Shown here in pieces: positions 13,796-23,400 of a stretch of DNA of 64,000 nucleotides. The DNA is taken from NCBI GenBank assembly GCA_039519185.1, contig CM076849.1, positions 68,380,784 to 68,444,783 on the forward strand. Reading direction: 5' to 3'. Within the stretch, counting starts at the first letter, position 1; each line of letters begins with the position of its first letter. The DNA is from Astragalus membranaceus (lineage: Eukaryota > Streptophyta > Magnoliopsida > Fabales > Fabaceae). Under the pieces are notes generated by a model. It made no database searches. It saw only the letters and a list, made by a program, of their open reading frames with translations, and was not told where the DNA came from. The position numbers and the translations under genes are program-made.

Positions 13796-13801
13796 TTTAT
13801 T
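13796..13801 (-). terminator. Poly(A) signal AATAAA of the TAG gene
   Basis: TTTATT on the plus strand reads AATAAA in the gene direction, about 65 nt after the stop codon. The same signal sits at the same distance behind each of the four array exons. Plant poly(A) signals are loose, so this is a plausible but not proven site. Confidence 0.5.
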
Positions 13802-13866
13802 CAACAAGTTCCAAAAACTGAATAGATGTTCATACAAAAACTAACGGAAAAATACAGCAAGTGAAT

Positions 13867-16072
13867 TTAAACATGTTTCCAAGGTCTTTCTGCTAGACTT
13901 ACACATTCTTTGTGTCTATAACAATCAACAAGATGATCAATGGTTAATCCTGCAGCTTGCATAAAAGAATAAACTATCACTGGACCTAAAAATTGAAAGC
14001 CACGCTTTATTAAATCCTTCCTTATGGCCACTGCTTTTGGTGTCCTTAGTGGAACATCTCTTGAGTATCTGTGTTTGTTAATCACTGGTTTGTGATTTAC
14101 ATAACCCCATATATAGCTACTGAATGATCCACATTCCCTCACAATCTGTAGACAATTAATCAACCAACTTAGTCTAAAAGCAAAAATATGATCAGAAAGC
14201 AGATTTTATATTTTTTTTTAACTATAGATTATAATTATTTAAAAAGTTGAAACAAATAGATAGAAGATCCAGAAAAATTATTTTCTTATAAAATAATACT
14301 CTCTATAGTCTTTTTTACTTATCGATTTCTAAGAAGAAATTTGTATCTTCTTATCTGTCGTTTAGATAGTTTAAGATTACATTAGTTATTTGTTTCTCGA
14401 TTATACCTTTAAATATTTATTGAAAAGAGGAAAATAAGTGTAACGGATATTAAATAGTCAATGATATTATACGGAAAATTGTTAAGTATGGCTCATATGC
14501 ATTATCTATGGGGCCGGGGGTGGGGGAGTTGGGGCATCAGTATTGTTGAAATTTGGACCAAGATATTATAGATACGATTTGTAACACCGAAACCCTAATT
14601 CATTCTGAAATAAGACGGAACTACAGCTACTCTGTAGTCGCAGATGTAGACATACTTTGGCCGAACTGCGCGATCAAAGATCGTGTTCTTGTTTCTGCGT
14701 TTTTGTTTCTTTATTTTTTCTTTTACTTCTAACAAAAAAGATTAATAGTTTTATCAAAATCAACCAAATTTAATAGTTTCATTGATTTATGTAATAACCG
14801 TAAAATGAGAGTGACAATGAAATAAATGGACTTTCTGCACTTGCCTTCATTATGCATTTGGCATTGTTTACTATGCACCTAACTCTGCTATCTGCTAACA
14901 AAAGTACTTTGTTTGATGCTATCTCAATGATTTCCTTCTCCTCCATTTTGGCAACAATATTGGGATCAAATCCAGCAAAAACTTCTCTGTGCCAAGTACA
15001 ACATTATATAGATAAATTATTAATATAATTTCAAACCATACAACATACATACAAATGCCATTTTTCCACATACTGTTCTTTTACCTTAGAATTTCCTTTC
15101 TTTTTAGAATTTGTGTCCAATTGTAATCTATCAGCAATCCTGACATTGCAAGCAACTGAAACAATTTTCTGTTTCAAGGTTCAAGCAATTAGGTGAGTTG
15201 GGTCATGCATATAATATATGCATAAGTATTTAAATTTTAACATCTTGAACATTGCTTACTTGTCATCATAAGCTGGAACTCCCCAACACTCATCATGAAA
15301 TTCTATGTATTCCTTATCTGCAAAAGACCTCTTCATCATTTTTCTAATTCTGATTTCTCTTGATAAGAATATTATCATGAGTTAACTGAGAACTTTCTAA
15401 ATATTTTTTCAAAATTAGAAAACTGTTTTTAAAAGTATAATCTTGTCCAAGGCTGATTCATCGCAGCGACAGAAATGCTAGACACTCGGTTGCCAGGTTC
15501 AATCCCACCGGGCGTCTAGCATTGGTTTTCCTGTTTGTGTGTGTTAGGTCTTGGCACTTGACTGTCCAACCATCAGACTAAGAAAAAAAGTATAATCAAG
15601 TAGACCATTGGTATAAGAGTTTTCAAACATAGAAGGATTCATTATTTTGATACAAGAGAAAAGAAAATGAAATAAAAAAAATTCAATTGACCATACCACA
15701 GTTCTTTGTGATCCAGTTGCATCTTCTCAATTCACCAGGCTCAGCTATTTGTGGACTTTGATGTTTTTGTGCAGTAGTAGTAACAGTAGGTTTTCTGCTC
15801 TGGCGTGGTGAAATCAAATGCAATGCTAATGAAATATTTTCATCAGCTATAGTCAAAGAATCTGTCATATAATAAGACTCATTTGAAGTTTGTGACAATG
15901 ATGATGATAATGAAGATAATGATGAAGATGAAGAGCTTTTTTGTAATCCAATAGGGTGCACTTTGTTGAGATGTTTGGAGAAAAATATTTGGTTCAATTT
16001 CTGTGATTCTTGAACACTTGTTTTCTTCTGAATTTTCTCCATAGAATGTCTTATTAACTTTGTTTCAGACAT
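13867..16072 (-). CDS. DNA-3-methyladenine glycosylase I (TAG family), five exons
   Basis: The predicted coding join, read on the minus strand, is 16072-15697, 15317-15260, 15168-15085, 14986-14845 and 14145-13867. The total of 939 nt gives 312 residues with all phases consistent. The enzyme family removes 3-methyladenine from alkylated DNA in base excision repair. Residues 1-115 are a basic, Ser-rich, probably disordered leader (Ser run 46-60). The catalytic domain starts at RRCNWI. By analogy with bacterial Tag, zinc ligands would be Cys118, His133 (FHDECWGVP), His291 and Cys295 (HLVDC). GFQFLGPVIVYSFMQAAGL is the family signature. The bacterial active-site Glu position is Ser here (AMSGLL), which I recall as usual for plant members. 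Arg262 in AIRKDL differs from the Ser in all four array copies. Introns 1-3 are GT-AG; intron 4 uses a GC donor. The start is the first ATG of the open exon 1. Confidence 0.9.
14146..14844 (-). other. Intron 4 of the TAG gene, GC-AG type
   Basis: Exon 4 ends ATAATGAAG and the intron begins GCAAGT, the usual form of a GC donor. It ends CTACAG before ATTGTGAGG. This junction keeps the reading frame (KCIMK then IVREC) as expected for the family. The 3' half (to 14494) is shared with the tandem array; the 5' half is unique to the gene. Confidence 0.8.
15443..15585 (+). mobile_element. Short SINE-like element in TAG intron 1
   Basis: A 143-bp insertion is flanked by a perfect 12-bp duplication AAAAGTATAATC (15431-15442 and 15586-15597). 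It ends in an A-rich tail and contains a B-box-like GGTTCAATCCC, as in tRNA-derived SINEs. It also contains an inverted pair, GCTAGACACTCGG and GGGCGTCTAGC. It lies antisense to the gene inside intron 1 and away from the splice sites. Confidence 0.7.
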
Positions 16073-16366
16073 GCTGGGAAAGATGGGGGAATGGCCACTA
16101 CTATTTAAATCTAGTGAGTCGAAAGGAGGTGGAATGTAACTAGGAACAAATTTTTAAAGAGGTTGGTGAAACGTGAGTTTCAAGTTTGTCTAATTTCTTT
16201 GCTTCTTAGATCTTAAGAAATATCTAAGCCTTTGAGATGGGGAGCACATTTTCTGTGCAAGTATTTTAGACATGACACATATACACACACTTAATCTTAG
16301 AGCATTTTTGGTATTTTTGCAAGAGTCAAAAGTGATTTTAGAAAAATGAGATTGATTTTGACATGT
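16073..16366. other. Upstream region of the TAG gene
   Basis: Noncoding sequence 5' of the gene. An ATTTAAATA motif lies at about 16104-16112 on the minus strand but is too close to the ATG to be assigned as a TATA box with confidence. No other features seen. Confidence 0.3.
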
Positions 16367-16700
16367 CTGAGTGGTTGTTGAGAGTCCTACATCGGATATG
16401 CTATGGCTTGAAAAATAGTTTATTTTAGTGGAGACATCTCCATTTTACAAGCTGGTTTTGTAGTGTTCAATTAGGCGCAACTCAAATTCTAAAATGGTAA
16501 TAGAGGCTATTAAAGATTTAAGATTCATTGGGCCATCCTCTATCGAGTCGTACTCTAGTTGTCCAGTCTTATGCGTGAGGGGGCTGTGTAGAGTGTCCCA
16601 CGTCGGATGTGATATGGATTGAAAAAACTTTATAACTGAGAAACATCTGTCACTCTAAAGATATATTTTGCCTCCATAAAATTATTCAACTCACTTTTAA
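16367..16700 (+). mobile_element. Degenerate TRIM-like repeat
   Basis: Two related sequences start with TGTTGAGAGTCCTACATCGG (about 16376) and TGTGTAGAGTGTCCCACGTC (about 16591). The second is preceded by a purine-rich GCGTGAGGGGGC that resembles a polypurine tract. This arrangement suggests a terminal repeat, a short internal region and a second terminal repeat of a small non-autonomous LTR element. Sequences of the form agagtcccacatcggat are very common in legume genomes. Ends and target duplication are not resolved. Confidence 0.45.
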
Positions 16701-17199
16701 TTGAAGATATATAAACACGAATCACTATGTTTAACTCATTTTTAATTAAATTATGCGAAATCAATTTTCTCCATCATTTAATCAAATTAAATATCATTGT
16801 ATAATTCTTATTTAAGATTGCATAGCATTTCAATGTCCATAAAATAACTTCATCAAAACCAATTCATTGTTTTCCAAGAAATTCAATATTTCACAAGGAT
16901 TTTTCCTTTTTTCTCTAAAAATGTTAGCCAAAAGAGGTGAACATCTATCTAGTCTAGTCTTCTGGTATGGAAGGCCCAAATGGCACTCCTAATCAAAAGA
17001 AAGATTCTGGGTAGTTCTAATGTTTGTCTCAATGCAAGTTGTAATGCGTTATTTGATTCTTAACTCTTACTCATATGCCTTTAAGTGTGATACGCACCTA
17101 TAGCCTACAATAGACAAAGAGACACCATCTTTCATTTAGTCATTTGATCATTTCACTTTGAAAAATATATGGTTCTTTAAGGCCGTTAACTTTCAAAAT

Positions 17200-17200
<1 letters not shown>

Positions 17201-17264
<64 letters not shown>
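17201..17264. repeat. (TTA)n microsatellite
   Basis: About 64 bp of uninterrupted TAT/ATT trinucleotides. The open frame across it (poly-Leu) is an artefact of the repeat. Confidence 0.97.
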
Positions 17265-18090
17265 TATTCTTTCACTCTCAATTGTAAATCTGCCACTTGT
17301 TTCACTTTATTTTCTATTTGGGATTTCCATTCCCCCTTCCTGTTTACTTTTTCCACCTCTCCCTCCCACTTGAAAAGATAAAATTTATACCTATACTCCA
17401 AAAAGTAGGTAGTATATTCTCAGGTCGGGTTAATTCCATAATATAGACGCATGTGGGTATACGTAAGGTTTAGCTAGAACTTATGAGATACCATTGATTT
17501 TGGTATCTAATAATAAATTTTTCTACTCACTTTTTTCTTTTTTTACTGTTTGGCTAAACCAATTTTTTTTAACTTGTTACGAGACCATATTGATACCCTC
17601 AACTTGTGTCCTAGCCATTTAGAAATTGGTTAACCAGTAAAGATACATGCACTTGATGTCCTGTCCAAGAAAGAGACTCACATCCTAGTAGCCTTGCAAA
17701 TTGGTGATTCAACATAACTTCTACATATTGGAACCAAGCCAATTTTGGAGACATTGCAATGCAAAGAATTTTGCTCAAAAAAATAGAGGAAGCATATATC
17801 ACACGTACAAAATCTAATAAAGTACAACATAGATATTCCCCAGAGTACGTATTCAAGAATCAATACTTAAATTTTAATGAATTTGAAAGAAAGAGGTTGT
17901 GAAATTTTTGGAAATGAAGATGTTTTGTAGAAAATTTTCTAAGACGTGACTATGTTTAGATTATTAAGGTTTTGATAGTAAAAGCGTGATTCTTGATAAA
18001 TTTCAAATGGAAAATGTGTTAAGGTGTTTTTGAAACAAAGTGTTTTGTAGATTTGAAAAAAATAGTTGATTTGATGTCTGGTTTTTGAAA
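17265..18090. other. Noncoding stretch without recognised features
   Basis: AT-rich sequence with short chance open frames only. I see no domain, RNA gene or clear repeat in it. Confidence 0.4.
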
Positions 18091-18204
18091 TTTTTTTTTT
18101 GAGATTAATAGGGGCATTAAAGCCCGAAAGAAAAACACAAATTACACAGAAACTAAACGAGGAGTAAAAACACCATTACAATCAGAATGCAATAGATGCA
18201 TTAT
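18091..18204 (-). pseudogene. LINE 3' end with poly(A), distal part
   Basis: T-rich 18091-18100 is the poly(A) tail of a minus-strand LINE. To its right is a 3' UTR-like sequence ending at the ATGAG target of the gypsy insertion. Read across that insertion it continues into 27164-27239, which encodes the C-terminal RNase H region. The three pieces (here, 27164-27239, 29732-30070) are one LINE tail split by later elements. Confidence 0.7.
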
Positions 18205-18209
18205 ATGAG

Positions 18210-18984
18210 TGTAACACCCCGGTATTTTTAACATGTAAAAATACCCAAGTGAACCAAAGTATAAACATCAGAGATAATAATTCCTGCTTAGACACTGAAT
18301 ACCACTATACAATTTTTGCTGAAATATAACATAACCGTCTTATACACAAATAAGACCATACGGTACTCAGACCATAAACTGTCAGCAACTATGGTAGTCA
18401 GAGCCATACAAGAAAGCGGAAAGAAAGATAAACAAAACACTAATGTCATAGTGTTGTGATACATAGACAATAGAAGGGAAATAAACTTGAACATAAAGCT
18501 AAGTCATCATCCTTCTCCCGGGGCCACCTACTCGTGCCTCTGAGGTTTCTTCTGTCCCTGTTTATCTGTAAAACAACAACATTTAAACAGTGAGATACAA
18601 TCTCAGTGAGTTCTACCGAGACCCCTACTAACGCTCTCGGTCCGTTAAAAACATTTTTAAGGTTTAACACAACACCGACCGCAATCCACTTGCTAATCCC
18701 GGTGAACCATACAATAAGGCTTCGATCTAATAGAACACCGACCGCAATCCACTTGCTAATCCCGATGAACTAACACCCTAGGCCTTTCTACGCACCACCG
18801 ACCGCAATCCACTTGCTAATCCCGATGAACGCAGTACAAACTTTTGACACAACACCGACCGCAATCCACTTGCTAATCCCGGCGAACCCCATTACCAATA
18901 GTGTTTCCTAATGGCACAGAGCCTAGGGTAAGGGTTCATGACTTCCCCGCCTAGTATGTCAACATGGGTCGTCACCCAAACTCG

Positions 18985-19054
<70 letters not shown>

Positions 19055-20113
19055 ATCATATGAACATTTAGTTCATTAAATTATACTTTACCACACAGGA
19101 CTCATAGTCCCTTTGTTATCAATAAAACATATCCGCACACGTATGCTATTATTCGTTTTTTCGAAACGATTTGGACATCAAAAGTATTTTATAAAACCTG
19201 TTGGAAACATACCCAAAATCATGGCATTATAGGCCTAATTTCATTATAGAAGGGTTAGGAAAAGGTTAGGAGAGGATCGGAATCGAAACGGAATCATTTT
19301 GGGCACTTTGAAAATTTTGGACAGAACTTAGCGCACGGGTCGTGCCCCTGGACGCACGGGTCGTGCGCCCTGGACGCACGGGTCGTGCGCATTCGACAGC
19401 ACTGCTAAAATGTCCTGTTTTATGAAAATTTGCTTTCCGATCAATCCGAAACTCGCCCCGATCGATTCCTAACTCAAAAACAGACAATACCAGGCAATAT
19501 TCCAGTCCAATCAACATCAAACAATCAAATAATTCAATCAAAAACTCAACGATTACAAATTTCGTCAAAACGCGATATATTTCAAAATAACGTTTTCGAC
19601 TCAAAATCTTTCGAAACCATGTCACACAATTCGTTTCCAAAACGGGACAAACCTAAACGTGAGTAAAACTCACCCTTGAAGCGAGAGTCGTTGCCGAGCC
19701 GAAATCACCGAGATGTCAAAACCACCGAATCGAACCCAATCAACACCGAACCGCTTCTAACTTCTTTCCGAGCTTCCAATCGCGTTCAATCCGCTCCTAG
19801 CTTCATTCCTAAACATAACCCGATCATTGATACAACCTATGAATCCTTGATTTCAACAAATTTCTCCACAAAACCCTCAATTTTCGAAATCAAAAAGGAA
19901 GGGGGAAAATGGAGGGGAATCTTACCAAGTTCTTGGGTTATGATGAGGGAGGGAAGATGATGAAGATGATGAATTTTGAAGGGATGGGCTTCACTCCTCT
20001 TCTTCCTTTCTCTTCTTCTTTTCCTCTTCTTCTTTCTCTTCTTTTCTCTTCTTTTCCTCTTCTGCGCGTATCCCTTCTTTCTTTCCTCTCTTTTATTCTT
20101 TTCTTTCTTTAAA

Positions 20114-20186
<73 letters not shown>

Positions 20187-20403
20187 TTAATTAATAAATA
20201 AGTGGTAGCGTGGTCCAATTACCGTATTGATCTTAATCCCTTATTTCGATTTCAATTCTTCCTTGACCCGTATTATCCGGTTAACTATCTAATGTCATTC
20301 AATAAATAATTTTAGCACTCAATAAATTTACCAGTCAAGTACTAAATTATTCCAATTGGGTTAACATCCAAATAATTCTATTAATTATTTTGAGGATGTT
20401 ACA
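18210..20403 (-). repeat. 3' LTR of the Tekay-type element
   Basis: 2,194 bp. Contains four spaced copies of a 35-bp motif (18673-18887), a long TA microsatellite (about 18990-19052), three GCACGGGTCGTGC motifs (19333-19390), a CT-rich tract and a CA microsatellite (20116-20183). Confidence 0.95.
18673..18887. repeat. Four spaced 35-bp repeats in the LTR
   Basis: The motif CACCGACCGCAATCCACTTG plus TGCTAATCCC(G/A)..GAAC recurs at 18673, 18736, 18796 and 18853. Spacers are 23-30 bp and unrelated. The other LTR carries the same four at about 25407-25621 with extra substitutions. Confidence 0.9.
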
Positions 20404-20416
20404 TTCTCCCCCACTT
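20404..20416 (-). other. Polypurine tract of the Tekay-type element
   Basis: On the minus strand the sequence AAGTGGGGGAGAA immediately precedes the 3' LTR (TGTAACATCC). This is the expected place and composition for the plus-strand DNA primer. Confidence 0.85.
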
Positions 20417-20453
20417 AAAAGAATTTTGTCCTCAAAATTAAACACAACGTACC

Positions 20454-23400
20454 TCAAGTAAACAAATACGGATACCGAGTCTGCATATCGTCCTCCATCT
20501 CCCAAGTAGCTTCCTCGACGGAAAAACCATCCCAAACCACCTTGACAATGGGAATTGACTTCGTCCGTAGCGTCCTCTCGCCACGTTCCATGATGTAATT
20601 TGGATGAGGTTGGAAAGACAAGTCCGGTCGAAGGTCAATCGTTTCGAAATCTAACGGTTGACTTGGATCTGGAATGTACTTCCGCAACTGAGACACATGG
20701 AATACATCATGCAGATTTGACAATGGCGGAGGTAAAGCAATACGGTATGCAAGAGGCCCAACTCGCTCGATAATTTGGAATGGTCCAATATACCGAGGAC
20801 TGAGTTTCTTCACCCGTAAGGCCCTACCTGTGCCGATTGTTGGTGATAATCTCAAAAACACATGATCACCTGTCTCAAACTCTAACGGCCTTCTCCTTTT
20901 GTCGGCATAACTCTTTTGCCTACTCTGTGCAGCTTTCATTCTTTCTCTGATCTGGCGGATCTTTTCTGTGGTGTCCTGAATCATCTCAGGTCCTAACAAT
21001 CGGTTCTCACCGACTTCCCACCAACACAATGGAGTTCTACATTTCCTACCATACAACGCTTCAAAAGGTGCCATTCCGATACTGGAATGATAACTGTTGT
21101 TATATGAGAATTCCACCAATGGAAGATGATCCTCCCATTTCTTCCCGTTATCAAGTACTGAAGCCCTAAGCATATCCTCTAATGTCTGGATAGTTCTCTC
21201 GGTCTGACCATCTGTCTGCGGGTGATAAGCGGTACTAAGAAGTACTTTAGTCCCCAATGCTTCATTCAGAGCTTTCCAAAATCGAGAAGTGAACTTCGGA
21301 TCTCGATCCGATACTATACTGGTAGGAACCCCATGTAACCTTACTATGTTCTTTAAATACACTTCTGCTAATTTGGATACCTTACTGCTCGAACGAACTG
21401 GAATAAAATGAGCTGATTTAGTTAACCGATCCACAACTACCCAAATGGAGTCGTTACCGGCTTGAGACCTTGGCAATGCCATTACAAAATCCATGGAAAT
21501 GTCTTCCCACTTCCACACTGGCACGTCCAGTGGCCGTAACAGACCAGCAGGCTTCTGATGTTCGATCTTAACTCTTTGGCAAGTTAAGCATTGAGATAGA
21601 AACTCAGCAATCTCTATCTTCATTCCATGCCACCAATACATCTGCTTTAAATTTCTATACATCTTGGTGGATCCAGGATGTACAGAAAATAAACTTCGGT
21701 GTGCTTCTTCTAACACTTGCTTTTTAATATCTTCATTATCGGGCACACAGATCCTACCTTTGAAACAAATAACTCCATCACTATCTGTGGTAAAGTTTGG
21801 CAGCACTTTTTGTGATTGTATCTTCACATCAATCTCCTGTGCTAAGCGAATAGAATCCCTTAATGAACTAGAGATCCTCATGTGGCTCAACACTAACCGG
21901 TTCTTCCTTGATCTTGCATTCAAATTTAAGTCCCTAAAGGATTCCAACAATTTCATTTCATGCATCATAAACTCTGCTATGTGGATGGATTTCCTACTTA
22001 GTGCATCAGCTACAACATTAGCCTTTCCCGGATGATACTTCAATTCGAAGTCATAATCCTTCAGAAATTCCACCCATCTTCTCTGCCTGTTATTCAACTC
22101 CTTCTGGTCAAATAAATATTTCAAACTTTTATGATCACTGAAGACTTCGAAACGAGACCCATATAGGTAATGTCTCCAAATCTTCAGTGCGTACACATAG
22201 CTGCCAACTCCAAATCATGAGTCGGATAATTCTCTTCATGAGTCTTCAACTGTCTGGAGGCATAAGCTACAACTTGTTGGTTCTGCATTAGAACACATCC
22301 TAAACCCTTTCCAGAAGCATCACTGTAAATTTGGAATTCCAAAGACGGATCCGGAAGAATTAGAATTGGAGCAGAAGTCAACCTAACCTTCAATTCTTGA
22401 AAACATTCCTCACAATCGGCATCCCATGTAAACGGTTGAGCCTTACGAGTTAACCGAGTAAGTGGAAGGACCAATTGTGAAAAAACCTTGAATAAACCTC
22501 CTATAGTAACCAGCTAGACCCAAGAAACTTCTTATTTCAGTGACAGATGTTGGTCGTTCCCAGTTCAACACCGCTTCCACCTTACTAGGATCCACTGCAA
22601 CTCCCGATTGGGAAATCACGTGTCCCAAAAACTTCACTTCCGGCATCCAGAAGTCACACTTCGACGGCTTGGCAAACAACTTCTTTTCTCGGAGTACGTT
22701 CAGAACAATGCGAAGATGTTGAACATGGTCCTCAATGGTCTTAGAGTACACCAAGATATCATCAATAAAAACTACTACAAACTGATCGAGATATGTGTGG
22801 AACACTCGGTTCATGTAATCCATGAATACGGCTGGAGCATTAGTCAAACCGAAGGGCATCACTACGAACTCGTAATGTCCATATCTAGTACGGAAAGCTG
22901 TCTTCGGAATATCTAAGGCTCTTACCTTTATTTGATGATAGCCCGATCTCAGATCAATTTTTGAAAATACCACTGCACCTCGAAGTTGGTCAAGCAAATC
23001 GTCTATCCTTGGCAAGGGATATTTATTCTTGATCGTCACTTTATTCAGTTGTCGATAATCTATGCACAATCTCATGCTACCATCCCTCTTTCTGACTAGC
23101 AACACCGGAGCACCCCATGGAGAAGCACTCGGTCGGATAAACCTTTTCGATATTAACTCTTCAAGTTGAGACTTCAATTCCTTCAATTCTAAAGGAGACA
23201 TCCTATAAGGGGCAATAGATATCGATCCTGTACCAGGAATCAATTCTATTGAGAATTCTACCTCTCGGTCAGGAGGTAAGGATGAAACTTCCTCTGGAAA
23301 GACATCTAGAAATTCATTTACCACTTGCACAGATGACAAATCTAAACCCGTTTCAGTAGATGCAGACAACATAATAAGAATAGCTTCCGCACCTTGGAAT
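20454..23400 (-). pseudogene. pol region of the Tekay-type element (RT, RNase H, integrase, chromodomain)
   Basis: The product would copy the element's RNA and integrate the DNA. Reverse transcriptase lies at 23372-22443, with PYRMSPLELKELKSQL, LRSGYHQI and the FIDD active-site motif. RNase H continues at about 22474-21950 (YSDASGKGLG, DHKSLKYLF, ADALSR). Integrase follows with an HHCC zinc module (HPGSTKMY ... CLTCQ), a DD(35)E-type core (MDFVMALP ... SDRDPKFTS) and the C-terminal NLHDVFHVSQ and chromodomain-like WDGFSVEEATWE. The frame breaks twice: one extra base in an A6/T6 run at 22480-22485, and a one-base loss near 22197. The 580-residue integrase half is open. A third break separates this from protease. 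The element is therefore not predicted to make a full polyprotein unless these are sequencing errors. Confidence 0.92.

Larger units (their letters stand above)
1..14494. repeat. Tandem array of ~3.42-kb units carrying the last exon of the TAG gene
   Basis: The same sequence recurs head to tail: the string beginning ATTTAGAGCCC lies at 1, 3423, 6841, 10260 and 13682, giving periods of 3422, 3418, 3419 and 3422 bp. Four complete units and an 813-bp partial unit are visible. The left edge is cut by the window, so the copy number is a minimum. Units differ only by scattered substitutions and small indels: an 11-bp duplication near 950 and 11210, a GA microsatellite of variable length, and a GCTTATAG indel. 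Each unit holds (minus strand) the end of intron 4, exon 5 and poly(A) signal of the glycosylase gene, then two MITE-like elements and a segment with GGGACTAA..GTCCC motifs. Homology to the gene stops at 14494: the gene continues GGCTCA-TATGC, while the units continue GGCTCA-GTGGC. Confidence 0.97.

Noticed and set aside
18673..18887. Possible CRISPR-like array of 35-bp repeats
   Set aside because: Plant nuclear LTR context, only four diverged repeats, and the same set in the partner LTR.
19837..20194. Frames of VCVCVC and THTHTH
   Set aside because: Translations of the CA microsatellite and CT-rich tract in the LTR.
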